A program made the position numbers and the translations under genes. From CAIWMF01 sp964402065 (GTDB taxonomy: Bacteria > Verrucomicrobiota > Verrucomicrobiia > Chthoniobacterales > UBA6821), in contig CAYOAN010000003.1 of assembly GCA_964402065.1 (NCBI GenBank), positions 171,738 to 235,737 on the forward strand: a stretch of DNA of 64,000 nucleotides, written 5' to 3'. Below, one piece after another: positions 45,642 through 54,923 of the stretch (position 1 is the first letter of the stretch; each line of letters opens with the position of its first letter). The notes beneath the pieces are model-generated. The model was not told the DNA's origin, ran no database searches, and saw nothing but the letters and a program-made list of their open reading frames with translations.

Positions 45642-45666
45642 ATCAAGTTAACTTTAAGATTTTTTA

Positions 45667-47364
45667 TTAAGAACTTGTTTTCACCGATCCTGATAGCGGC
45701 ACAGCCTCTTCGTCGGAAGTGCTTGAAGGCTTGTTCTTCGGAATCACATTTTTTTTCAGGATGTACATAGCCGGGACTAAAAAATCAATGCGCTGTGGGT
45801 AGGCCCATTGAGGAGGCTGCCAATCCTGTTCTTGCCAAACAATATGATAGCCTAACTTTTCAGCAAGATGATTTTGATAATATTGCCTTGCTACAGGCTC
45901 GGAGCAGAAAATAGCAAAGGCAGAAAATGTAACGTAGTCAGGATTACGCTTTTTTAAGGCTTCAAGAGTAAAAATTTCTGCCGAAGGATCCGTTCCAAAC
46001 TTTAACAATCCTTTTGAAATAATAGGATTGTTTCCAAAAATTTTCTTGAATCGATCGGTGTGCCCCATAAAAAGAGGTGTATGAATCACTTTCAGTCCTG
46101 GGATGAGATCATCCCAGTAGGGAGAATAAACACTCTCAATGACATCTCCAGCTTGGAAGTTTTTTTCCGCCCAACTGTCAGCTTTCATGCGAGGATCATC
46201 CAAAAATCGCCAGCCAACAAACGCGCAGCAAATAAGGTTATAAGCCAATAGAGGAACGAGTAAAAAGACTAGCACGCCCCGCTTGAGTCTTGTGAGAGCT
46301 GGAGCAGCCATCACAAGTAAAAATGGAATGACTGGCATCACGAATCGCATCTCCATCCGTGGGAACCGCCCAATGGTGATGAAGTAAAAGAAAAAAACAG
46401 CAGTTGCTCCACTAAGGAGGAGCAACTCCTCTTTTTTCAATCGTTTTAGAAGAAACAAAATAAGAGCTACTGCCACACATAGCAGAAGCAAGAGGCTCAC
46501 AGGCCACCCGATAATACTTGGAATAGAAGTGAGAAAGCGTCCATATCCCGCGTGAGAAATATCCCCAGCATAGACAGGTGTTGTGTAGAGATTATAAAGA
46601 AAATCCTCCACAAAACGAGTGTGGTCAAAAATTGCTCCAGGACATCCTAGAACAAAACCAACAGGCACGGCCAACGAGGATAGCCAGAGGTTTTTGCTAA
46701 GCAATGTCCTTGGACCATTTTGAATCAGAAAAAATACTGGAATTGCAATCGCCACCCCAAGACCATTGTATTTACAGGCTGTAGAAAGCCCTGCGAGCAA
46801 GCCAGCTGCAATCCCCCATCGAAGAGATCCTGAAAGTGCTGCGTAGAGAGCAGAGAAAAAAGAGGCGACCATCCAAAAAACAACAGGCATATCAGCTGTC
46901 CCATAATGAGTATAGGCAATCAGCCCAGCACTTGTCCCCATGATTAAGGCAACAGCTGACGCCGCTGCTTTTCCATAACATCGAAGAAGAGAAAAATAGA
47001 TCAAAGCCACTGCGACACAGAGGTAGAGAATAGTTAAAATACGAACCCCCAGCACCCTCACTTCCAGCCTCAATTTTGCAGGTGCATGGAAGATCCCATT
47101 CATCACACAATCAACCGGATTAAGCACCAAGAGACGCGCCGCATAAGTAGTCAGCGGAGGTTTTAAATAATCATTGACCATGAGATTATTGGGCACGCCT
47201 CGAAACGCCATTTGATCAGGATTCCAGTCTTCAATCTTGCCCCATTGCGCTCCGATCAAGCTAACTCCAAAACAAAGAACCAACGCCAGCCAAAGCCATT
47301 TATCTTTGCGAAATGATTCCTTGAATTGAGCAAAAAAAATGGAATGACAGGAGAGATATTTCAT
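45667..47364 (-). CDS. GT39-type (PMT/ArnT-like) membrane glycosyltransferase
   Basis: The frame opens at 47412, but the ATG at 47364 (MKYLSCHS) is the nearer start to the first membrane segment. About 565 residues hold roughly ten helices. The first periplasmic loop has WNPDQMAFRGV in place of the usual DE pair, and KPPLTTY matches the GT39 motif after it. Such enzymes take sugar from polyprenyl phosphate onto lipid or protein acceptors. It is the first gene of the minus-strand polysaccharide run. A palindrome pair lies upstream. Confidence 0.78.
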   Translation of the reverse strand: MKYLSCHSIFFAQFKESFRKDKWLWLALVLCFGVSLIGAQWGKIEDWNPDQMAFRGVPNNLMVNDYLKPPLTTYAARLLVLNPVDCVMNGIFHAPAKLRLEVRVLGVRILTILYLCVAVALIYFSLLRCYGKAAASAVALIMGTSAGLIAYTHYGTADMPVVFWMVASFFSALYAALSGSLRWGIAAGLLAGLSTACKYNGLGVAIAIPVFFLIQNGPRTLLSKNLWLSSLAVPVGFVLGCPGAIFDHTRFVEDFLYNLYTTPVYAGDISHAGYGRFLTSIPSIIGWPVSLLLLLCVAVALILFLLKRLKKEELLLLSGATAVFFFYFITIGRFPRMEMRFVMPVIPFLLVMAAPALTRLKRGVLVFLLVPLLAYNLICCAFVGWRFLDDPRMKADSWAEKNFQAGDVIESVYSPYWDDLIPGLKVIHTPLFMGHTDRFKKIFGNNPIISKGLLKFGTDPSAEIFTLEALKKRNPDYVTFSAFAIFCSEPVARQYYQNHLAEKLGYHIVWQEQDWQPPQWAYPQRIDFLVPAMYILKKNVIPKNKPSSTSDEEAVPLSGSVKTSS

Positions 47365-47463
47365 AGTGCTGAAAAGCTTATCAATCTGACAGACAAGAGA
47401 TACTTCTGCCAAATCAATTTTTTGAATGCTTCCTATTCACGAATGCTCAGAGCCGTTGCACCT

Positions 47464-47770
47464 CTAGAGCGTTTTAAAAAATATAGTGTATTCAATTGAA
47501 AAGGGCGCGTTAGAAGCGCCGACATTTTTTCTTAGGACAAGGCCGAAGATCGAGACGCTATCCGAAGATAACGTAAGATCTGAGAACGCAGTCCTAAGGA
47601 AAAAGAGCAAGCTTATGGCCTGCCTTTTTCAAATTCATACACTATAAGATGCCGATGTAGTGCCAGAAACCAGGAGCGCACAAAAACGCAGTTACTATCT
47701 CATACTCGAGGCTGTTAGCACCAGAGTGGCATTCGCCATACGCGGTTATAGAATTTTTAAAAAGCTCTAG
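47464..47770. repeat. Palindromic element, family B, copy 4, split by a family A element
   Basis: Left end CTAGAGCGTTTTAAAAAAT and right end TTTTTAAAAAGCTCTAG bracket the family-B core, but after 20 bases the element is cut by the A3 copy. Removing 47484-47644 restores a B element of 146 bases. The join is at TATA, with TA on both sides of the insert. Confidence 0.82.
47484..47644. repeat. Palindromic element, family A, copy 3 (nested)
   Basis: The best-preserved A copy: ends TATAGTGTATTCAATTG and CAAATTCATACACTATA are inverted complements. The internal pair TTTTTTCTTAGGAC / GTCCTAAGGAAAAA surrounds the core. It sits inside B4 flanked by TA on both sides, as expected for TA-targeting elements such as Tc1/mariner/IS630-type MITEs. 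Confidence 0.85.
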
Positions 47771-47807
47771 CGCAGCCCCCAGACATCAAGTAGATTGTGT
47801 GCGCACC

Positions 47808-49823
47808 ATGAACCTTAGGAACGCCCTCCTCCTTTTTTTATTAACACTCTCGTCATTAGAAGCAATGTCTGGAGGGCCTTTTAGCCGTATTAGAGAAAAG
47901 ATTCCTGTTGATAGAGAGGGACCTGGAACAGGAAGATTGCTAACAGAAGAAGGACGAAGGCGCCTAATAGCGGATGAAATAGAGGAAGAGGAAGAAACTC
48001 CTACTTCCTCTGAAAATAGTCTCACAGGTGAAGTACCTCTACATTCAGAGAATCTTACACCTCCAGAAAATCATATTGTGCCATCTTTAATAGGCACGAT
48101 TTCTACTGCAAAGAAAGGAAGCGATCTGGTTGCAACACTAGGCGTTAACTCAATAAGAGAAACCGTCTTTAGTGTGGATCAGCCTCCATGCGCAGCTGTT
48201 ATAAGCTATTTAAGGACGCCATACGAAGAAAAACAGCTAAAGAGGTATCAGAATGAGCTGGGTCAGTGTAAGACCGAAGGAAAACGGTTAAGACTCACTA
48301 AAGCAGTAGACATTGTGAAGTATGCAAGTTCTTATTACAACGGCTTTATAAGAGCACAAATCAAAGCAATGGAAAGATTAAGTGGGCTTGCTGATAGAGC
48401 AATAGAGGGCAAGGCCAAGCTGGATTTAGCTGCAAGCTCTATAAGTCCAACCATCCAGCCTAATCTAAATACACGTTTATTTTTGTATACGATTACAAAC
48501 CTGCTGCCCCTTGTTGAAAAAACGATTCTCAAGGTTACAAAAAGAGCTGAAAATGTCATGGCCCTCTCTTCTTTAGAAGAACAAATAGCTGAGATAGAAA
48601 AAAATTTAACTCCCCTGAGTGAAAGCGCTCGAAATGATCTCGCTAATAAGATTGAAAAAACTCGAAGCAAGATTAAAGACGCTGTTAATGACCAGGTGAG
48701 TTATGCAGAAAAGGTAGCAAGAGCCGACTTTTCTCAAGCAAAAAGTATAAGCGAAAAAAATTCCTACTTAATAGCAATGCAAGAATGCGCTAAAACTTTG
48801 GCCAGCCTTTATTCAAGTCTTAGCGCTGCTCCTGGACTACCTGCTAATTATTTTGAGGCAGCGCGGGTTGCCTCTTCTGCAGCACAAGAATTCGAGCAAG
48901 CAGCTAAGACTAGCATACCAGCAGCCAAAGATGCTTGGACGCAAGCAGGAAAATGGTATCTTGAGAGTGCTAGTCTAATAGTAAACGAAAATAGTGCAGC
49001 GGCTGAGCGTTATTTTACAGCAGCATCAAGAGCCAAACTTGCAGCACAAACATTCGAGCAGGCAGCGGTTTGCACACCAGCAGCCCAAGCTGCTTGCACG
49101 CAAGAAGGAAAATGGTATCTTGAGGAGGCTACCGCAACAGCAAAAGGAGACCTTGCAGCGGCTAAGCGTTATAGTGAAGCAGCATCCAAGGCCTTTTTTG
49201 CAGTACTAGAATTCCAGAGGGCAGCTGATACTATCGTGCCAGAAGCCCAAGCTGCTTGGACGCAAGCAGGAAAATGGTATCTTGAGAGTGCTAGTCTAAT
49301 AGTAAACGGAAATAGTGCAGAGGCTGAGCGTTATTTTACAGCAGCATCCACTGCCTCTTATGCAGCAGGAAAATTCGAGCAGGCACCTGATATTATCGTG
49401 CCAGAAGTCAAAGATGCTTCGACGCAAGCAGGAAAATGGTATCTTGAGAGTGCTAGTCTAATAGCAAACGGAAATAGTGCAGCGGCTGAGCGTTATCGTC
49501 AAGCAGCATTCAGGGCCACTAATGCAGCAGAAAAATTCGCGTGGGCAGCTCAGGCTGGCGAACCAGTACTCCAATATGCTTTGACTGAAGCAGGAAAATG
49601 CTATCTTAAGAGCGCTACTGCAACAGCAAAAGGAGACCTTGCAACAGCAAAAAGAGACCTTGCAGCGGCTGAGAATTATGCTAATGCAGCAGAGCAAGTA
49701 ATTAGACCCTATTATTCTGCTCTATCAAAAGACTTCTTCATTAACACTGCCAAGCTTACCGTAGTGATTCTAGGACTGCTTGCACTTGTCAAGTTTCTGA
49801 TGGATTGCTTGTTAAAAAGATGA
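47808..49823 (+). CDS. Surface/periplasmic protein with 54-residue tandem repeats
   Basis: I choose the ATG at 47808 (a GTG three codons upstream is also open) because it gives a clean signal peptide (NLRNALLLFLLTLSSLEA). A 100-residue acidic part and a helical middle follow. From about residue 378 there are five tandem units of 53-54 residues opening T-[QE]-x-GKWYLES, with x-AAERY and FEQAA later in each unit. These look like helical-hairpin (TPR-like) repeats, Ala-rich. A membrane helix (FINTAKLTVVILGLLALVKFL) and a basic end close the protein. It resembles a membrane-anchored repeat protein; the function is unknown. The last codons and stop lie in repeat B5. Confidence 0.75.
   Translation: MNLRNALLLFLLTLSSLEAMSGGPFSRIREKIPVDREGPGTGRLLTEEGRRRLIADEIEEEEETPTSSENSLTGEVPLHSENLTPPENHIVPSLIGTISTAKKGSDLVATLGVNSIRETVFSVDQPPCAAVISYLRTPYEEKQLKRYQNELGQCKTEGKRLRLTKAVDIVKYASSYYNGFIRAQIKAMERLSGLADRAIEGKAKLDLAASSISPTIQPNLNTRLFLYTITNLLPLVEKTILKVTKRAENVMALSSLEEQIAEIEKNLTPLSESARNDLANKIEKTRSKIKDAVNDQVSYAEKVARADFSQAKSISEKNSYLIAMQECAKTLASLYSSLSAAPGLPANYFEAARVASSAAQEFEQAAKTSIPAAKDAWTQAGKWYLESASLIVNENSAAAERYFTAASRAKLAAQTFEQAAVCTPAAQAACTQEGKWYLEEATATAKGDLAAAKRYSEAASKAFFAVLEFQRAADTIVPEAQAAWTQAGKWYLESASLIVNGNSAEAERYFTAASTASYAAGKFEQAPDIIVPEVKDASTQAGKWYLESASLIANGNSAAAERYRQAAFRATNAAEKFAWAAQAGEPVLQYALTEAGKCYLKSATATAKGDLATAKRDLAAAENYANAAEQVIRPYYSALSKDFFINTAKLTVVILGLLALVKFLMDCLLKR
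48939..49690 (+). repeat. Tandem 162-bp coding repeats
   Basis: Units start at 48939, 49098, 49260, 49422 and 49584; the first is 159 bp, the next three 162 bp, the last partial. Units 1, 3 and 4 share ASLIVNxNSA; units 2 and 5 share ATATAKGDLA. This alternating pattern suggests growth by unequal exchange of pairs. Confidence 0.9.
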
Positions 49824-49942
49824 TGCCGATGCGGCGCCAGAAACTAGGAGCGCAGCAACGCAGTTTATATCTCATGCTCGAGGTTTTCAGAACAGGTGTG
49901 CCGCCGCGATACGCGGTTATAGAATTTTTTAAGATGCTCTAT
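49807..49942. repeat. Palindromic element, family B, copy 5
   Basis: It has core marks GCCGATGCGGCGCCAG, GGAGCGCAGCAACGCAG and CGCGATACGCGGTTATAGAA and a right end TTTTTTAAGATGCTCTA. The left end (GCTTGTTAAAAAG) lies in the last codons of the repeat-protein gene, and the stop TGA falls inside it. Confidence 0.72.
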
Positions 49943-50014
49943 TAGAACTCCAAGCCTGCAGGACCGCCATCAATGTTGTAGAGTAAATGTTCTGACCATG
50001 CTAGCATCCTCAGA

Positions 50015-51724
50015 ATGTCACTGACCCCTTCACCGTCTTGCAAAGAAACCCAGTTGCGCCTTTCCTTCGCTCAACTGCTAGTAGCGCTCTTCGCGATCTT
50101 CGTCTACTTTTATGGACTAGGCAGCGATCACATCGCAACAAATGGCGATGAATTGCTTTACGCTCAGATTGCCCGCGCTACCGCTCAAAGCGGCCATTTT
50201 TTGCCACTTCAATCTCCCCTTTCATATCACCGCAACACCAAGCCTCCTTTGCTTTTTTGGCAAGGTATCATTTCGACAGATTGGGGGAAACATTGGTCGC
50301 TTTTCAATCTGCGCTGGCCCAATGCGACCTACACTTTACTGACGGCATTCTTGCTTTTCTTATTAGGTCGAAGAATGACACAGCGAGCTGATGTTGGGTT
50401 ATTAGCGGGCTTAGTTTTTTTGAGTTTCTTTGGCACCTTCCGATACGGACGTTGTTTTCTTACCAGCGCGCCTGAAGTTTTTTGGCTCTTTCTGCCGCTG
50501 TTTATTTTACTTCAATGGCCACGCCTCTCCCATTCGTGGAAAACAATTCCCTTATCAGGCCTCATCATTGGCATGGGCCTACTTTACAAATCATTTGCAC
50601 TCATCATTCCCATCGCTGCTGGACGAGCTTGGTGGCGGCTACATGCACATGAATATGATATTAAAAAATGGCTCCGTCACGATGCATGGAAACTTTTTCT
50701 AATTGGGTTTTTAGCGCTTGGAGTTTTTTCTCTTTGGTTTTTCCTCGACCCTCACCCTCAAGAAATTCTTCATGACTTTGTCATCCGAGAAAACTTGGGG
50801 AAATTTGATGCGGGATCAGGAAATTATTTTTGGAATTTTTTTGTGGGGGGCTCCAGCATCTGGCGCAATGTCATCGCCTACCCACTCAATGCAGGCCTCC
50901 TAGCCCCAGCCGTTATCGCCCTTTTTATTATTAGTTTCCTACGTCGCAAAGAGTTTTGTTACGAAGAAGCACTCCTTTGGATCTGGGTCGCCATTGTTTT
51001 TATTGTTTTCTCCCTCCCTAACCAGAGAGATGAACGCTACCTTCTACTGGCTATGCCTGCCATCGCATTACTTCTGGCGATGCAGTGGGAAAAAATTCCT
51101 CGCTGGATTTTGGCGCTGACCCTTATTGCTGTCTTTGTCATTACGGCAGGACTTGCTGGCCTAGGCCTCTTGCTGGAATATTATCTTGCCACACCAGCTT
51201 GGCATTTTTACCACTACCCAATGACTTACTGGCTACTTTTAGGCACCACCATGGGAACCTCTCTCTATGGGCTTTTGAAGACAGCTCCGATACGAAGACT
51301 CGTTTGCCCGTGCATTTTGTTGCTCTACCTTTGCTACGGCACTTTTCTTTTACCCTTTGACGGCCCCCTTGGACAATTTGATCCAAACGCTCGCGAGGCC
51401 ATTCGTGATAAAAAAATCTGGGTTCCCATCAATTTCAATGCTCGCGAAGAATCGTATCGCTTCCTGCTACCAGAAAGCTCAGCCCTTATCCCCTACGACT
51501 ATAAGCCGAGCATCACGATTGACGAGATGAAGCGAAAAGTTTCTCGTTTTATTGTCAGCCTTCCACTTTCTGATGAAAACGTTGAGAACCTCCAAGGAGT
51601 ACGTCTTCTCGGTCGCCGGCTCAACCTCATCGATCGCTTCAATGCGCAAGAGACTCAAGCAATCTTAATGGGAAACATTGCGAAATATCTTTTCCATCAA
51701 GATTTGTTGATTGAAAGAAATTAA
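50015..51724 (+). CDS. GT39-type (ArnT-like) membrane glycosyltransferase
   Basis: The 569-residue protein has about 11 helices. The first loop has NGDELLYAQIARA (the acidic pair used by ArnT and PMT enzymes), then HRNTKPPLLFW. It should transfer a sugar from an undecaprenyl-phosphate donor, perhaps the product of the GT2 enzyme at 34-35 kb, to lipid A or another acceptor. It stands apart from the main sugar locus and on the other strand. Confidence 0.82.
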   Translation: MSLTPSPSCKETQLRLSFAQLLVALFAIFVYFYGLGSDHIATNGDELLYAQIARATAQSGHFLPLQSPLSYHRNTKPPLLFWQGIISTDWGKHWSLFNLRWPNATYTLLTAFLLFLLGRRMTQRADVGLLAGLVFLSFFGTFRYGRCFLTSAPEVFWLFLPLFILLQWPRLSHSWKTIPLSGLIIGMGLLYKSFALIIPIAAGRAWWRLHAHEYDIKKWLRHDAWKLFLIGFLALGVFSLWFFLDPHPQEILHDFVIRENLGKFDAGSGNYFWNFFVGGSSIWRNVIAYPLNAGLLAPAVIALFIISFLRRKEFCYEEALLWIWVAIVFIVFSLPNQRDERYLLLAMPAIALLLAMQWEKIPRWILALTLIAVFVITAGLAGLGLLLEYYLATPAWHFYHYPMTYWLLLGTTMGTSLYGLLKTAPIRRLVCPCILLLYLCYGTFLLPFDGPLGQFDPNAREAIRDKKIWVPINFNAREESYRFLLPESSALIPYDYKPSITIDEMKRKVSRFIVSLPLSDENVENLQGVRLLGRRLNLIDRFNAQETQAILMGNIAKYLFHQDLLIERN

Positions 51725-51764
51725 CATTGCATCATATTGCTCTCAGCTAATCCCCCCTCGAAGC

Positions 51765-54296
51765 ATGAGCCCATTTTTTTATTATACGTTTTTGCTTTTA
51801 GTACTAACCTCCTCACTTGTAGCAGGACCAAGCAGCATTTTTAAAGCAGCAGACCTTTCCTCGAACGAATCGGATCAAAAGGCGTTGATAGAATGGCAAG
51901 TGACAGCAAGACGCAACACTCATGATCCACTGAATACTTCCTCTCTCATAGAACGTAGCTCCACCCGGCCTCAAATCACCGAAAAAGAAACTCCATTGCT
52001 CACCTTCACTGATTCTCAACCTTACGCTGACCCTCTAAAAATGGACTCGATCTCTTCTCCATCCTGTTTGATTGGCAGTTCAACCTCAAGCGCTGTTGAT
52101 GCTATTTCCACCCCCCCGTCACCAATTTTAGACAGCTCTGACAAGGCCATTGTTGTCGTCCCCCCTTCCTCTTACCTGCACGAGGAACAAGGACGCGACG
52201 CACACCTCGCCGAATACTCACAAAACTGGAATCAATACCAGGCAAATTTGGAGACACACCATCAAGCTGTTAACGCTCTCCTTAAGAAACAAGAAAGACC
52301 CATTGTTCAAAAAATGTTAATCCCATTTAAAAAGCTCCAACAAATCTTTCGGCCAGGGCACCTTTCGCGCACTCAAGAAAAAGTCGCAACAACAGCAGAT
52401 GAGCTAGCCGCCAGCTACACCAACCTTGAAACAGCTACTACCGTCTTGGGATATCAACATTCAAGCGAAGTTCAAAATCAAGCAATCTATTCTGAAGAAC
52501 AGATTGTTTTTAACGAAAACTCCTATCCAAAAGAAGGGAATTTTACTTTTGGAAAAGAATTGAAGCATCAGTTGGAAACCGTACAACAAAATTATTTTCT
52601 AACCCTACTCCAAGCTCCAACAGCATCAGATGCTACTCTTGCTGCTGCAATGATGCGTGATTTTAACAGAGCAACCTTCACTCTGAACATACGGAAAGAC
52701 AGCGAGCTTCAACCTGAATCCCAAGAGCTCATCTACGATCATGCTCAGGAACCTGTTGTCAAAACAGCGCTGATAACCTCGAGCAAGCTAAAAGGAGAAC
52801 AAATCAATGAAAGTGTGCTTGACCACGACGCTATTGTTACTCTTCAAGATAGAGGCTTTAAAAAATTTGAACAATTTGTCAATGAAGAGAGAGGCTTTAA
52901 ACTTGCGATTGGGTCATTGATGTATCAAGCGGGAACCGCTGACTTGGAATATATAAAATACGATCTTCCTCGTGATCAGAAACAGAACTTAGCACCCTAT
53001 TTTAGTTTAGGTTTTAAAAGTGTCCGTGAGCTTCAAGACGCTTCTCAAATTCGCGCCGGAACTCAACCTGAACAAAAAATTTTGTATTCTTTAGAAAAAG
53101 TAGTTTCTCACGATGGTGCTACCTCCCACTTCCAACTCACTAATTTTAGTTCCTTTAAAACAGAACGCGTTGACATGGAGACCAAAAAAGCGTTCACCTT
53201 GAGCACAACTGATATTGTAACTTACAGATTTGAAAGGAATAAGGCCTTTGATTCTAACAGTCCATATTCTCTTGAAAATTTACCAGTCATCATCACCTGC
53301 ACGGGAGGAGAATTGTCACATCAGTTCGATCAATGCCCGACGCCACCAGATACTATCAGCTTGAGCGAATGGGACCATTTAACACTAGAGCAGCAACGTA
53401 CTGTGACGGATTATCGTGCCGCTGAACAAGCCTATGTAACAGCCAAACAAGAATGGCAATCTCGATACGCCTACTTAGCAAGCCGGCCTCTTTTTGGATC
53501 TTTAATTTCATCAGAAAAACTAGCAGCAGACGCCACATTAGAAAAACTCCGAGGCAAAGTGCAAGCGATGGCAACTCCAGTTACTGAAGATCTAGCAACA
53601 GCAGCCTTTCTTGAGCGGAATGTTATTAAAACGGGAGGAAAAACACTCACTGTGCAATCTGAGATTGATGCTCATAAAAGTTTCAACCTTCCAGAAAAAG
53701 TTTCTTTTCTAGGTGGCAGAGAATTGCAACAGGCAACAACAGAGCAGCTGAATGCTGTACTACTAACATGGTTCAAAAGATCACACCATGAGCTGAGCAA
53801 CGAGGAGAAGGATAGCAAATTAGCTGCCGCAGCCAAAAAAATAGCCTTCGCAACCGAGTCTATTTTGCCTACTTCCCCTTCGACCGAAGATGCTTGTCAA
53901 AACCTCCTTAAATTCACTGAGAATACCAACGTCGCTGAAGCTATCACTGCATTAGTTGAAAACCCTAATATTAGTCTTACATCAACTCTGTTAAAAGAGC
54001 CTCTCTTGGAGGATACATTGAGCACATCTTTAGAAAATGCTACCGCCATGTTCTCTTTAGAAAAAAAATCGCATGCTTCTAGTACTCGGCCACTCTTTAT
54101 TTTGAACGCAACCTACCATTTGAATCTTGCATTCACCGAGGACAATATGAGCAGGGAACTTGATGCTGCTTTTACGTATGCCGTAAAAGAAAACTCTTTT
54201 TGGGACCGATCTGAGCCACTATCTCCTAAAAATCTTCCTGTTGAAGCACGTTGTATTGGAGTCAGCATCCACCAGAGCGTCGAGGAAGACGAATAA
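51765..54296 (+). CDS. Large secreted protein with internal duplication
   Basis: The frame opens at 51711, but the ATG at 51765 gives a signal peptide (SPFFYYTFLLLVLTSSLVAG); the longer start would overlap the GT39 gene by 14 bases. The mature protein of about 820 residues is Ser/Thr/Gln-rich with a helical stretch after residue 130. Two related segments occur: FDSNSPYSLENLPVIITCTG near the middle and WDRSEPLSPKNLPVEARCIG at the very end. The shared pattern is S-x-P-x-S-x-x-NLPV-x-x-x-C-x-G. I recognise no family. A surface or secreted effector is possible. Confidence 0.65.
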   Translation: MSPFFYYTFLLLVLTSSLVAGPSSIFKAADLSSNESDQKALIEWQVTARRNTHDPLNTSSLIERSSTRPQITEKETPLLTFTDSQPYADPLKMDSISSPSCLIGSSTSSAVDAISTPPSPILDSSDKAIVVVPPSSYLHEEQGRDAHLAEYSQNWNQYQANLETHHQAVNALLKKQERPIVQKMLIPFKKLQQIFRPGHLSRTQEKVATTADELAASYTNLETATTVLGYQHSSEVQNQAIYSEEQIVFNENSYPKEGNFTFGKELKHQLETVQQNYFLTLLQAPTASDATLAAAMMRDFNRATFTLNIRKDSELQPESQELIYDHAQEPVVKTALITSSKLKGEQINESVLDHDAIVTLQDRGFKKFEQFVNEERGFKLAIGSLMYQAGTADLEYIKYDLPRDQKQNLAPYFSLGFKSVRELQDASQIRAGTQPEQKILYSLEKVVSHDGATSHFQLTNFSSFKTERVDMETKKAFTLSTTDIVTYRFERNKAFDSNSPYSLENLPVIITCTGGELSHQFDQCPTPPDTISLSEWDHLTLEQQRTVTDYRAAEQAYVTAKQEWQSRYAYLASRPLFGSLISSEKLAADATLEKLRGKVQAMATPVTEDLATAAFLERNVIKTGGKTLTVQSEIDAHKSFNLPEKVSFLGGRELQQATTEQLNAVLLTWFKRSHHELSNEEKDSKLAAAAKKIAFATESILPTSPSTEDACQNLLKFTENTNVAEAITALVENPNISLTSTLLKEPLLEDTLSTSLENATAMFSLEKKSHASSTRPLFILNATYHLNLAFTEDNMSRELDAAFTYAVKENSFWDRSEPLSPKNLPVEARCIGVSIHQSVEEDE

Positions 54297-54675
54297 CCTT
54301 TCGAAGGCATATAACAATAGAAATTGCTCCATAACTTGGATCAATAACATAGTCCCAAAGATTTGTGGATGCTCTAACATGGAATGCAAAAGAACAAAGT
54401 GTTAACAGGAGCGCTATTCCGAATTTATTTTTTCTCCACAGCAGTCCTACCGTGATTAAAGCAATCATGCTTATAAGCCCCTTGGAAGACCATGAAGTCC
54501 ACCCCCAAGTGTAAGTGTCGATGCGCGTGAGCCCCAGCGCTGATGGATATAAAATCAAACTTGCAGCCACTCCAAAAATCCACACTGCCGTCCACTCACA
54601 CGGAGAAAAAATTTTTCTGCGAACAATTTTTTCGGCAAGCCAAATAATGACCACTATGAAAAATAGAACACTCAT
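54262..54675 (-). CDS. Small polytopic membrane protein
   Basis: The 137-residue protein has four likely membrane helices (about residues 1-15, 27-45, 63-80 and 86-100) and a short basic C-terminus. No motif is recognised. Its 3' end overlaps the 3' end of the large secreted protein gene by 35 bases in convergent direction. It has no close partner gene. Confidence 0.5.
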   Translation of the reverse strand: MSVLFFIVVIIWLAEKIVRRKIFSPCEWTAVWIFGVAASLILYPSALGLTRIDTYTWGWTSWSSKGLISMIALITVGLLWRKNKFGIALLLTLCSFAFHVRASTNLWDYVIDPSYGAISIVICLRKVIRLPRRSGGC

Positions 54676-54795
54676 GAAAGCAGGCTACAGCTTGAAGACT
54701 GCAGGCTACAGAAAATTTTTAGATACTCGATATTGGTTGATGACAAAAAAACTAATGCAGGTGGGATATCTCTGTAAATTTAAAACAGCCTCAGT

Positions 54796-54912
54796 AATTC
54801 GCTAATGCGGATGAAGAGCAAGGCGCGAGGAGCGCAGCCAAGGCGCGTATATCAAATACGTGACGCCGGCGAGCACCACAGCAACGCTGCTCTTCGCCGC
54901 AGTAGTAGAATT
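54796..54912. repeat. Palindrome with related core
   Basis: The 117-bp unit has 25-base imperfect inverted ends, with the inner part GCGGATGAAGAGCA against TGCTCTTCGCCGC. The inside has CGAGGAGCGCAG and GCGAGCACCACAG, the same core motifs as family B, although the ends differ. It lies between a membrane protein and the OprB gene. The preceding 54672-54720 stretch has a GCAGGCTACAG pattern twice. Confidence 0.65.
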
Positions 54913-54923
54913 AATGAGGTAGT

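Larger units (their letters stand above)
47413..47798. other. Gap with nested repeats
   Basis: The 390-base gap between the minus-strand GT39 gene and the plus-strand repeat protein is almost wholly taken by the B4/A3 composite. The promoters of both divergent genes must lie in the 50 bases left of it or 30 bases right of it, or within the repeats. Confidence 0.6.

Noticed and set aside
48939..49690. CRISPR-like array
   Set aside because: The repeats are 162 bp, in frame, and encode a protein; no short repeat-spacer pattern is found anywhere in the window.
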